Position numbers and translations under genes: made by a program. A DNA stretch of 64,000 nucleotides from Prauserella rugosa. Its GTDB lineage: Bacteria; Actinomycetota; Actinomycetes; Mycobacteriales; Pseudonocardiaceae. The stretch lies in the NCBI RefSeq assembly GCF_000719975.1, contig NZ_JOIJ01000001.1:1-64000 (forward strand). The letters are read 5' to 3'. Every line of letters starts with the position of its first letter. Position 1 is the first letter of the stretch. The notes beneath the pieces are model-generated. The model worked only from the letters and a program-made list of their open reading frames with translations, was not told the DNA's origin and did not search any database. Positions 42,990-50,200 of this stretch are shown here, piece after piece.

Positions 42990-43054
42990 CTAAGGTGGGC
43001 CTCAGTTAGACCTTCCGAGGGTGATCCTCGACTCCGCCGAGAAGGCTTGTCAGA

Positions 43055-43073
43055 TTAGGCAAGCCTTGCTTCA
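43055..43073. promoter_or_regulatory. Weaker iron-box-like site before the formyltransferase
   Basis: TTAGGCAAGCCTTGCTTCA matches about 12 of 19 consensus positions, 38 nt upstream of the formyltransferase start. Plausible second IdeR/DmdR site for the divergent gene, but weak. Confidence 0.45.
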
Positions 43074-43110
43074 CTGGGCCGCGTTTCGCACGCGACGTTA
43101 CGGAGGACCG

Positions 43111-44055
43111 ATGCGGGTCGTCATGTTCGGGTACCAGACGTGGGGGCATCGCACCCTGCGTGCGCTGCTCGATTCGGAGCACGAGGTGGCGATGGTCGTC
43201 ACGCACCCGAAATCCGACCACGCCTACGAACGGATCCTCGCCGACTCCGTCGAAGACCTCGCCAGGGACAACGGCATCGAGGCCGTCCTCGCGCAGCGTC
43301 CCGACGACGAACTCGTCAACAAGCTCCGCGAGGTCGAGCCCGACCTGATCGTCGCGAACAACTGGCGCACGTGGCTTCCGCCGGAGATCTTCGAACTGCC
43401 CACCCACGGCACGCTCAACGTGCACGACTCGCTGTTGCCTGCGTACGCGGGCTTCTCCCCCATCATCTGGGCGTTGATAGGCGGTGAGTCCGAGGTCGGC
43501 GTCACCGCGCACATGATGAACGCCGAACTCGACGCAGGCCCGATCGTCGGCCAGAAATCGGTGCCGGTCGGCCCGCGGGACACCGCGATCGACCTGGTGC
43601 ACGCCACCGTGGACCTCATCGAACCGCTCGTGGCCGAGGCGCTCGAGTTCATCGCGAACGGTCGCACCGACTGGAAACCGCAGGACCGTTCCAAGGCCAG
43701 CTTCTTCCACAAGCGTTCCCTCGAGGACAGCCGGATCGACTGGACCTGGCCCGCCGAGGATCTGGACCGGTTCGTCCGCGCGCTCGCCGACCCGTACCCG
43801 AACGCCTACACCTACTACAGGGGCGAACGGATCCGGATCATCGAGGCGTCGGTGTCGGACGGCAGGTACGGCGGAACGCCCGGCCGGATCTTCTACCCCG
43901 AGGGCAAGGGCGTCGTGATCGTCGCGGGCGCCGACGCACGCTTCGGCCGCAACCACGGACTGCGCATCGACCGCGTACGCACCGAGGACGGCACCGAGTA
44001 CGTGGGCACCGATTTCTTCCGCACCATGGGCGGATATCTGACGTCCCACCCGTGA
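43111..44055 (+). CDS. N5-hydroxyornithine formyltransferase (siderophore)
   Basis: 314 residues with a methionyl-tRNA formyltransferase-like fold: RVVMFGYQTWGHRTL, VANNWRTWLPPEI, LNVHDSLLPAYAGFSPIIWALI with the Asn-His active site and DAGPIVGQ. Shorter C-terminal domain than Fmt. By family and context (CchA-type) it formylates N5-hydroxyornithine from 10-formyl-THF. ATG at 43111 follows ACGGAGGA. Divergent from the monooxygenase operon across the iron boxes; the purU gene 6 kb away deals with the same cofactor. Confidence 0.9.
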   Translation: MRVVMFGYQTWGHRTLRALLDSEHEVAMVVTHPKSDHAYERILADSVEDLARDNGIEAVLAQRPDDELVNKLREVEPDLIVANNWRTWLPPEIFELPTHGTLNVHDSLLPAYAGFSPIIWALIGGESEVGVTAHMMNAELDAGPIVGQKSVPVGPRDTAIDLVHATVDLIEPLVAEALEFIANGRTDWKPQDRSKASFFHKRSLEDSRIDWTWPAEDLDRFVRALADPYPNAYTYYRGERIRIIEASVSDGRYGGTPGRIFYPEGKGVVIVAGADARFGRNHGLRIDRVRTEDGTEYVGTDFFRTMGGYLTSHP

Positions 44056-44126
44056 GCGGGTGAGCCGAACGCGTCTCCGGCGCGTCCCCACCCTCCGGAC
44101 GCGCCGGAGACGACCAGCTTCAAGCC

Positions 44127-44173
44127 CCCGAGGGCCCCATGGTTGCGTTGAACGCAACCATGGGGCCCTCGGG
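44127..44173. terminator. Long palindromic terminator-like element, copy 2
   Basis: Perfect 23-nt arms around one G: left arm 44127-44149 begins CCCGAGGGCCCCATGG, right arm 44151-44173. Lies between two convergent genes, like copy 1 at 11119-11165, with which it shares the order GGGCCC-ATGG-GCGTT in each arm. Confidence 0.85.
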
Positions 44174-44177
44174 AGCT

Positions 44178-45191
44178 TCAGAGGCGGACCAGCATTTTGC
44201 CGGTGTTGGAACCGGCGAGCAGGTCGAGGAACGCCTGGGGTGCGTTGCGGATGCCGTCGACGACGGTCTCGCGGTAGGCGATCGACCCGTCGGCCACGAG
44301 CGGTGCGACCTCCTCGATGAACCGGGGCCGCGCGTCGAAGTGGTCGCCGACGAGGAAACCGCGCATCGTGAGTCGCTTGGCGATGAACTGCACGAGGTTG
44401 CGCGGGCCGGGCTGCGGTTCGGTCGCGTTGTACTGCGAGATCATGCCGCAGATCGCGATCCGTCCGCCCAGATTCATCGAGCCGATCGCGGCCTCGAGGT
44501 GGTCACCGCCGACGTTGTCGAAGTAGACGTCGATGCCCTCACCGGCTGCGTCCCGCAGTTGCTCAGCGACAGGCCCGTCCTTGTAGTTGAACGCGGCGTC
44601 GAAGCCGAACTCCTCGGTCAGCTGCCGCACCTTGTCGGCCGAACCGGCGCTGCCGATCACCCGCGACGCGCCGCGCAGCTTGGCCAGCTGGCCGACGACC
44701 GAGCCGACGGCTCCTGCCGCGGCCGAGACGAACACGGCATCGCCCTCGCGGAACTGCGCCACGTCGAACAGGCCCGCGTACGCGGTCAGGCCCGTCATCC
44801 CGAGCACGCCGAGATAGGTCGAGACCGGAGCGGCCTGCGGGTCGATCTTCGTGGCGCTGTCGGCGTCGACGAGTGCGTGGGTGCGCCAGCCCAGCTGGTG
44901 CAGCACGGTGTCGCCGGGCGCCAGGCCGTCGGCGTTCGACTCGACGACCTCGCCGATCGCGCCGCCGGTCATCACCTCGCCGACCTCGTACGGCGCCGCG
45001 TACGACTTGGCCGAGCTCATGCGGCCACGCATGTACGGGTCGACCGACAGCCAGGTGTTGCGCACGAGCGCCTGTCCCGGCCCCGGCCGGGGCACGTCGA
45101 CGTCGACGATGTCGAAGTTCTCCAGGGTCGGCTCGCCGTGCGGACGCGACGCGAGCCGGATCTCCACCGCGGAATCGGAAGTGTCGGTCAT
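44178..45191 (-). CDS. NADP-dependent oxidoreductase (MDR family, CurA-like)
   Basis: 337 residues. LSVDPYMRGRMS near residue 48 and VSAAAGAVGSVVGQLAKLRG (as AAAGAVGSVVGQLAK) are the marks of leukotriene-B4-dehydrogenase/CurA-type zinc-free MDR proteins; YFDNVGGDHLEAAI and NLVQFIAKRLTMRGFLV follow. Reduces double bonds of enones with NADPH; substrate unknown. ATG at 45191, one base after the SRPBCC stop. Confidence 0.92.
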   Translation of the reverse strand: MTDTSDSAVEIRLASRPHGEPTLENFDIVDVDVPRPGPGQALVRNTWLSVDPYMRGRMSSAKSYAAPYEVGEVMTGGAIGEVVESNADGLAPGDTVLHQLGWRTHALVDADSATKIDPQAAPVSTYLGVLGMTGLTAYAGLFDVAQFREGDAVFVSAAAGAVGSVVGQLAKLRGASRVIGSAGSADKVRQLTEEFGFDAAFNYKDGPVAEQLRDAAGEGIDVYFDNVGGDHLEAAIGSMNLGGRIAICGMISQYNATEPQPGPRNLVQFIAKRLTMRGFLVGDHFDARPRFIEEVAPLVADGSIAYRETVVDGIRNAPQAFLDLLAGSNTGKMLVRL

Positions 45192-45192
45192 G

Positions 45193-45633
45193 TCAGGCCT
45201 TGGCCACCTTCTCCAGATTGTCGAGCACGCCGTCGTAGATGCGCTTGAGCCCGCCGGGGGCGAACGTCTTCTCGAAGAAACCGCCGATGCCACCCGCGCC
45301 TTGCCACGTGGTCTCGATCCGCACGGTCGAGCCGTCGCCGGCCTCGGTGACGGTCCAGGTGGTGACCATGCTCGAGTTGGCGTCGGTCTCGACGATCGTG
45401 CCCGGTTTCGGCTCGGTGACGGTGGCGACGACGTCGCGCACCCGCTTCGACGTGGCCTGCAGCTTCCACCGCGCGACCGTGCCCGCACCCGTGCCACCTT
45501 CGGTCACGGCGTAGTCGCGGTAGGCCTCGGTGAGGATCTTCGGGCGGGTGTCGGTGTAGTCGGCGACCAACGCGCGGACCGTGTCGGCGGGAGCGGCGAT
45601 GGTCCGCTCGGCGGTCGCGGTGACCTGTCCCAT
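45193..45633 (-). CDS. SRPBCC-family protein
   Basis: 146 residues with the START/Bet v 1-like fold: VTATAERTIAAPADTVRALVADY, RWKLQATSKRVRDVV, STVRIETTWQGAGGIGGFFEK. Probably binds a hydrophobic ligand. ATG at 45633 with AGGAGA upstream. Tight spacing to the oxidoreductase suggests joint function. Confidence 0.85.
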   Translation of the reverse strand: MGQVTATAERTIAAPADTVRALVADYTDTRPKILTEAYRDYAVTEGGTGAGTVARWKLQATSKRVRDVVATVTEPKPGTIVETDANSSMVTTWTVTEAGDGSTVRIETTWQGAGGIGGFFEKTFAPGGLKRIYDGVLDNLEKVAKA

Positions 45634-45654
45634 GCTGTTCTCCTAGTGATCGGG

Positions 45655-46194
45655 TTACTTGGCGAGCCCGTCGACGACCTGCGCACCCGGCAGCGCCGCG
45701 AGCGCCTCGCCGGTGACGAGGAGTTTGCTGCCGCGGATGCCGCTGCCGATGACCAACTCGGGTGCCTGCGCCACCGCGGAGTCGACGAGGATCGGCCAGT
45801 CCGCGGGCAGACCGACCGGGGTGATGCCGCCGTAGGCCATACCCGTCAGCTCGACGGCCTCGTCCATGGGCGCAAAGGACACCTTGCGCACGTCCATGCG
45901 TTTGCGGATGACGTTGTTGACGTCGGCACGCGTGGTCGCCAGCACCAGCGCGGCGGCGTAGCGCAGTTCGCCCGCGCGTTTGCCTGCGACGACGACACAG
46001 TTGGCCGACGCCTCGAGCGGCGACGAATAGGCCTCGCAGAACGCCGCGGTGTCGGCCAGGTCGGGGTCGATCTCCGCGATGCCCACTGGGGCCTTGACGG
46101 ACTCGAGTGCGCCGGCCACGGGTTCGGCCATGAGGTCGGGGCGCTCCACGGCGGGCAGGACCGTCAGCGTCCCCGCGATGTTCCAGTCGTTCAC
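45655..46194 (-). CDS. YbaK/EbsC-type aminoacyl-tRNA editing protein
   Basis: 179 residues. VCVVVAGKRAGE-type loop (SANCVVVAGKRAGELRYAAALV), FAPMDEAVELTGMAYGGITPVGLP and DSAVAQAPELVIGSGIRGSKLLV are the YbaK/ProX deacylase motifs. These proteins hydrolyse mischarged tRNA in trans. GTG at 46194 is preferred over GTG at 46212 because GGTGG lies just upstream. Confidence 0.87.
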   Translation of the reverse strand: MNDWNIAGTLTVLPAVERPDLMAEPVAGALESVKAPVGIAEIDPDLADTAAFCEAYSSPLEASANCVVVAGKRAGELRYAAALVLATTRADVNNVIRKRMDVRKVSFAPMDEAVELTGMAYGGITPVGLPADWPILVDSAVAQAPELVIGSGIRGSKLLVTGEALAALPGAQVVDGLAK

Positions 46195-46237
46195 GCAGCC
46201 ACCGTAGGACACGCCGGCCGCACCGGGCCCGGGAGCG

Positions 46238-46534
46238 TCACCAGGCGGAACCGCCGCGCTGGACCTCGATGAGCTTGGGGCGCACGTCCACGATGTAGAC
46301 CAGCGCCGCGACGATGCCGGCCAGCCAGAAGATCATGCCGGGGCCGTAGAAGCTGAACAGCAGCATGGCCAGCGTGGCGCCACCGGTGATGCCGAGCCAC
46401 ATGGGCTTGGTGTGCCGGTCGGCGGCGGTGTAGGCGTCGGAACGCTGCATCAACGCATGCACGAAGGCCACCAGGCCGGCGAGCGTGCCTGCCCAGTCGA
46501 TGACGAACACGATCCAATACGCGAGGTACGGCAC
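46238..46534 (-). CDS. DUF2516 membrane protein
   Basis: About 98 residues with three membrane helices: LAYWIVFVIDWAGTLAGLVAFVHALM, MWLGITGGATLAMLLFSF, GMIFWLAGIVAALVYIVDVRPKL. Equivalent of Rv0476 next to hbhA. Function unknown. GTG at 46534 with AGGGTGG upstream; a GTG at 46543 is the alternative. Confidence 0.85.
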   Translation of the reverse strand: MPYLAYWIVFVIDWAGTLAGLVAFVHALMQRSDAYTAADRHTKPMWLGITGGATLAMLLFSFYGPGMIFWLAGIVAALVYIVDVRPKLIEVQRGGSAW

Positions 46535-46644
46535 GTCGCCCACCCTACGTCAGAGTCCGGACATGGTTCAGGCTCCGGTCGTCGGCGGACGACCGGAGCC
46601 TGAACCGGCGAACGTCTGGCGGGCGCCTGTCTCGGCGCCTCAGC

Positions 46645-47388
46645 TCACTTGTCGGACTTGGTGGTGCCCGAGCCGCCGGAGGTCTTCTTGGCCGCGGCGC
46701 CGGTCGTGGTGCGGCGGGTCGTGGTCGACTTGCCGGTCGACGACTTCGCCGCCGACGAGGTCTTCGGCTTGGCCGCGGTGGCGTCCTGGACGGTCCCCTC
46801 GGCCTTCTCGGCGGTGTCGGTGATCTTCTCGGCGGTCGCGGTGACGACCTGGCCCGCCTCGTCGCCCGCGCCGCGGACGGTCGAGGTCACCTTGGAGACG
46901 ACGTCGTCGATGCCCTTGCGGACGTCGGTGGTCGCCGAGTCCACGCGCACCTGCACGGTCTGGAAGGTCTCACCGAGCTGCTCGGTGGCCTTCTTGACCT
47001 GCGGCTGGGCGAGCAGCTTGTCCCACGCCTCCTCGCCGGACTCGGCGAGCCGGTGGTACAGCTTCAGCGCGGCGTCGGTGTACTCGTCGAGCAGCTTGCG
47101 CAGCTCGGCCGGCTCGAGCTTGCCCGCCAGGCCGCTGAGCTCCGAGGGAAGCTCCTCGACGTTCTTCTTGGCGTCCTCGACGCCCTTCCGGAAGGTCTCG
47201 CTGCTCTCGGAGTAGCGGCTGCGGGCCTTGGTCAGCGCGTCGCTGACGGCCTGGCCCGCAAGGTTGCCCGCGCCGAGCGCGGCGAGCAGCGGGGTCTTGA
47301 TCTGGTCGACGGCCGTCTTGCTCTCGGACGTGGCGGTGTTGTTGCTGGCGGTGTTGCTGCTGGTGTTGCTGGCGTTCTGGGTAGCCAT
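46645..47388 (-). CDS. Heparin-binding hemagglutinin (HbhA)-like coiled-coil protein
   Basis: 247 residues. After a Ser/Thr/Asn-rich N terminus, residues ~25-175 form a long amphipathic helix/coiled coil (TPLLAALGAGNLAGQAVSDALTKAR is the HbhA start); the tail (~205-247) is Lys/Ser/Thr-rich, the heparin-binding type. In mycobacteria HbhA is a surface adhesin and also lipid-droplet binder. Position between DUF2516 and the HTH gene equals Rv0475. ATG at 47388. Confidence 0.9.
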   Translation of the reverse strand: MATQNASNTSSNTASNNTATSESKTAVDQIKTPLLAALGAGNLAGQAVSDALTKARSRYSESSETFRKGVEDAKKNVEELPSELSGLAGKLEPAELRKLLDEYTDAALKLYHRLAESGEEAWDKLLAQPQVKKATEQLGETFQTVQVRVDSATTDVRKGIDDVVSKVTSTVRGAGDEAGQVVTATAEKITDTAEKAEGTVQDATAAKPKTSSAAKSSTGKSTTTRRTTTGAAAKKTSGGSGTTKSDK

Positions 47389-47394
47389 CTCGGC

Positions 47395-47832
47395 TCACTC
47401 CTCGGCGTGCGGTTCGTCGGATTCGGTTCCGGGCGTTTCTGCTTCGCGGTTCTGCCTGCGGAACGACTCGTAGACGTCGAGCAGAACCGTCTTCTGGCGC
47501 TCCGACAGTTCGGTGTCGGCGCGGATCGCGTCCGGCACCGGGCCGCCGTCGGGCAGGTCGAGGATCCCGGCCTGCACGTACAGCGCCTCCGCCGAGATTC
47601 GCAACCCTTTGGCGATCTGCTGCAGAATCTCCGCGCTGGGCTTGCGAACCCCGCGCTCGATCTGGCTCAGATACGGGTTGGAAACACCGGCCAATTTGGA
47701 CAGCTGTCGCAGGGAGATCTTGGCGCTGCTGCGTTGCTGACGGATGTACGAACCGATGTCCCTGCCGATGTCGGCGACCTTGTCCATCGGGCCGGACTCG
47801 TCACCGTGGGCCTGGCCCGACTCGTCCGTCAC
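47395..47832 (-). CDS. XRE-family transcriptional regulator (Rv0474-like)
   Basis: 145 residues. Residues ~17-85 are an XRE HTH: YIRQQRSSAKISLRQLSKLAGVSNPYLSQIERGVRKPSAEILQQIAKGL (seen as SLRQLSKLAGVSNPYLSQIE). C-terminal helix LSERQKTVLLDVYESF. GTG at 47832 follows AAGGAGG; 6 nt before hbhA, so it co-transcribes with hbhA and probably regulates it. Likely operator at 47884-47902. Confidence 0.9.
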   Translation of the reverse strand: MTDESGQAHGDESGPMDKVADIGRDIGSYIRQQRSSAKISLRQLSKLAGVSNPYLSQIERGVRKPSAEILQQIAKGLRISAEALYVQAGILDLPDGGPVPDAIRADTELSERQKTVLLDVYESFRRQNREAETPGTESDEPHAEE

Positions 47833-47883
47833 ACCTGCCACCTCCTTGCGACACCCTCGACGATACCGACAGGTGCTAGCAGT

Positions 47884-47902
47884 TGCAAGCACTCTGCTTG
47901 CA
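47884..47902. promoter_or_regulatory. Inverted repeat upstream of the XRE-hbhA operon
   Basis: TGCAAGC-ACTCT-GCTTGCA: perfect 7-bp arms, 5-nt centre, 52 nt upstream of the regulator start. Typical size for an XRE operator, so autoregulation is plausible. Confidence 0.6.
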
Positions 47903-47984
47903 CCCTTCGCGTGTGATGCGGAGCACTCGCAACCAGTCCGGTGCTGCCGCTGAAGCGGCGACCACCGGCACATTTCGGGCGCTA

Positions 47985-47994
47985 TAGTCCCGTG
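47985..47994 (+). promoter_or_regulatory. Possible -10 element before the 19-codon leader
   Basis: GCTATAGTCC lies about 55 nt upstream of the leader ATG; TATAGT is close to the sigma-70-type -10 consensus in otherwise GC-rich DNA. No convincing -35. Confidence 0.35.
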
Positions 47995-48043
47995 CGGCAT
48001 CCCGGGGGAGCGCGCACCCGCGCGGGGACACGAGGAGGGGGTC

Positions 48044-48103
48044 ATGAGCGACGGCCACGCAGACCGCACGCACCCGGAACCCGCGCCCTACCAGGCAGGA
48101 TAG
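48044..48103 (+). CDS. 19-residue leader peptide candidate
   Basis: ATG at 48044 has an excellent ribosome site (GAGGAGGGG, 5-9 nt upstream) but the frame stops after 19 codons (MSDGHADRTHPEPAPYQAG). It lies 38 nt before the next gene. It may be a regulatory uORF, a real small peptide, or the remnant of a frameshifted longer start of the downstream membrane protein, whose frame is open throughout this stretch. Confidence 0.45.
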   Translation: MSDGHADRTHPEPAPYQAG

Positions 48104-48141
48104 GCGACACCCACCGAAGGCCCCGGCGAACGGACACCGCA

Positions 48142-48867
48142 GTGAACACTCCCTACGCTCGCCTCCACGCCATGGTGGCGCACAGCCTGCAGGCGAAGCC
48201 GTTCACGTGGATCGACGCTCGCCAGGCACACATCCCTCCCGTCGAGATCACCGCGCTGGCCCACAGCCTCGGCGCGGAGGTCGTACGCGCCTTCGGCAGC
48301 GCCCCCGAGAAGTCCGCCGTACTGCTGAGCCGCATGCCGATCGGATCGCTCCGCGACACCGTCCCACCTGCCATGCGCACACCGGGATTCCGCTCGTTCC
48401 GGCGATGGGCGATCGGACTGGGCCTCGCCCTCTGCGCCTTCCTGGTCCCGATCGCGGTGGTCGTACCCGTAGCGATCATGTCTCCCCGTGAGCGTTTCTT
48501 CGGCGGGCCCGGCTCGTCCGACGGCGACGGCAGCGCACTAGGCGCCTTGCTGGGAGCGTCGGTGATGCTCACGTTCTTCGGGGGCCTCATCGCCGCGTGT
48601 TTCCTCTACTACAGAACCGCCGGGCCGACACTCGATCAGCGCATGTCCGTCTACATCGGCCAGTTCGACGGTTCCGAGAAGGTGCGCATCTTCGCGTCGC
48701 ACTTCCGTTTTCCGGACGTGATGGCCTACACCGGCATCGCCCACGAACTCGGCTACGACCTGCACCGCCAGTACAACCGGCTCGTCTTCGTTCCCGACGA
48801 CTACTACCGGTTGTACGTGCTCTCCTTCCGGCGATGCACCTGCGGCCACGCGGCACCACACGCCTGA
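48142..48867 (+). CDS. Membrane protein of unknown function
   Basis: 241 residues, two membrane helices: WAIGLGLALCAFLVPIAVVVPVAIM (~95-120) and LGALLGASVMLTFFGGLIAACFLYY (~140-165), with a short polar loop between and a ~75-residue C-terminal domain (VRIFASHFRFPDVMAYTGIAHELGYDLHRQYNRLVFVPDDYYRLYV). I do not recognise a family. Cysteines near the end (RRCTCGHAAPHA) could bind metal. GTG start at 48142 without a ribosome site, possibly depending on translation of the leader. Confidence 0.65.
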   Translation: MNTPYARLHAMVAHSLQAKPFTWIDARQAHIPPVEITALAHSLGAEVVRAFGSAPEKSAVLLSRMPIGSLRDTVPPAMRTPGFRSFRRWAIGLGLALCAFLVPIAVVVPVAIMSPRERFFGGPGSSDGDGSALGALLGASVMLTFFGGLIAACFLYYRTAGPTLDQRMSVYIGQFDGSEKVRIFASHFRFPDVMAYTGIAHELGYDLHRQYNRLVFVPDDYYRLYVLSFRRCTCGHAAPHA

Positions 48868-48922
48868 TCACCACGCGACCGCACCGAACAGCCCCACGAT
48901 CCACTCAAGTTGAGTTGAGGTC

Positions 48923-49294
48923 TCAGCAGGCGCACAGGCGGAACGGATGGCCGTCCGGGTCCGCATAGACCCGGAACGTCTCCGGACCGTCGTCCAGCAG
49001 TCGCGCGCCGAGTGCGAGCACGCGTTCGTGTTCGGCGTCCAGATCGGAGACATCGAAGTCCAGGTGTGCCCTCTGCGGCAGCTCGTTGGACGGCCATGTC
49101 GACGGGCGGTACTCCGGGTCCCGTTGGAACGACAGGTCGGCGCCGCCGTCCGGGTTCACCAGCGTCACCCAGTCGTCCGCCGGCGTGTCCCCGCTCCGCA
49201 CCTCCCATCCGAGCAGGCGCCCGTAGAACCCGGCCAGGCGATAGGGATCAGGACAGTCCAACGCGACACAACCGAGCGACAACGACGTACTCAT
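48923..49294 (-). CDS. VOC-family (glyoxalase-like) protein
   Basis: 123 residues. LGCVALDCPDPYRLAGFYGRLLGWEV and HLDFDVSDLDAEHERVLALGARLL are the paired beta-alpha-beta modules; ends YADPDGHPFRLCAC. Possible metal ligands His and Glu; substrate unknown. ATG at 49294 with GAGGAGG upstream. Divergent from the CGNR gene. Confidence 0.88.
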   Translation of the reverse strand: MSTSLSLGCVALDCPDPYRLAGFYGRLLGWEVRSGDTPADDWVTLVNPDGGADLSFQRDPEYRPSTWPSNELPQRAHLDFDVSDLDAEHERVLALGARLLDDGPETFRVYADPDGHPFRLCAC

Positions 49295-49374
49295 CAGGCA
49301 CCTCCTCGTTCCGCTTCTCGCGACCGGTTCCCGGAGCCGGCCTCACAATTCGCTCCATAACCGCTGACAGGAGT

Positions 49375-50013
49375 ATGCCGGTTACCCGGGCCGGATACAA
49401 CCACCGTTTCTCATACACTGGTGACGTGGATGCGGACGTGACACTCGTGCTCGACTTCCTGAACACGGTGAACATCGACGAGGGGACGGACGTTCTGCGG
49501 TCCACCGCCGACTGGCACGCGTGGGCACACCAGCGGAACCTGACCCCCGATCCACTCGACGAGGCGGCGCAGGCACGCCGGGCGCTACGCGCGGCGGTCG
49601 GCGAGCCGGCCCGATCCGAGGACGGCCAGCCCGGGCAGGCTGGATCCGAGGACGGCCGATCCGGGCAGGCTGGATCCGAGGACGGCGAGCCCGGGAGAGA
49701 CGAACCCGGGAGCGGTCCACTGCGCATTCCCGTGGGCATCTCGATCGACGTCGTGACCCGAGCCGACCCGCACCTGGTCGCCGACACCGCGGTCGGCGCC
49801 GTCTACACGGCCGCACTGCGCCTTGCCGTCCTCGGCACGTGGCAGCGGGTGAAGATCTGCCCCGCCGACGACTGCCTGTGGGCGTTCTACGACGAGTCCC
49901 GCAACCGGTCGCGGACCTGGTGCTCCATGAGCGTCTGCGGCAACCGCGTCAAGGCGCGCACGTTCCGTCAACGGACCAGCGCGAGCGATGACGCAGAGTC
50001 CACACACGGTTGA
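49375..50013 (+). CDS. CGNR zinc-finger DNA-binding protein with linker repeats
   Basis: 212 residues. N-terminal ABATE-type domain (LVLDFLNTVNIDEG) and C-terminal CGNR finger CPADDCLWAFYDESRNRSRTWCSMSVCGNRVKAR, given here in parts: CPADDC, RTWC, VCGNR. Probable transcription regulator. The linker (~80-115) is a translated 30-bp repeat. ATG at 49375 with GGAG close upstream; a GTG at ~49427 is the alternative. Confidence 0.83.
   Translation: MPVTRAGYNHRFSYTGDVDADVTLVLDFLNTVNIDEGTDVLRSTADWHAWAHQRNLTPDPLDEAAQARRALRAAVGEPARSEDGQPGQAGSEDGRSGQAGSEDGEPGRDEPGSGPLRIPVGISIDVVTRADPHLVADTAVGAVYTAALRLAVLGTWQRVKICPADDCLWAFYDESRNRSRTWCSMSVCGNRVKARTFRQRTSASDDAESTHG
49621..49710 (+). repeat. 30-bp tandem repeats in the CGNR gene
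   Basis: Three units of 30 bp starting GACGGC; the first two differ in a few bases, the third has decayed. They encode DGQPGQAGSE / DGRSGQAGSE / DGEPGRDEPG, between the two domains. Confidence 0.85.
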
Positions 50014-50070
50014 CCACAACCGCCTCAACCTGTGGATAACTACGTGGACAACTGCACCTACTGTGGACAA
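50010..50070. other. Cluster of DnaA-box sequences
   Basis: Within 61 nt: TTGACCACA (50010), TGTGGATAA (50031, complement of TTATCCACA), CGTGGACAA (50044, complement of TTGTCCACG) and TGTGGACAA (50062, complement of TTGTCCACA). Two are exact consensus DnaA boxes and two are one base off. The gap is between the 3' ends of two convergent genes, with no dnaA, dnaN or other origin genes in the window. Confidence 0.7.
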
Positions 50071-50200
50071 CCTCCCCCGGGCGGGTGGCGTAGGCCACAC
50101 CGTCGGTGGATCGGACCAGTCTCGACACCGCCACGCGGCCGAGCGGGCGCTCACGCACAGCCACCGGCGAGCACCGCCCGCACCGCCCCGACGATCCCGA

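Noticed and set aside
50010..50070. Chromosomal replication origin
   Set aside because: DnaA boxes are real, but only four, with no AT-rich unwinding region and none of dnaA, dnaN, recF, gyrB or rpmH nearby.
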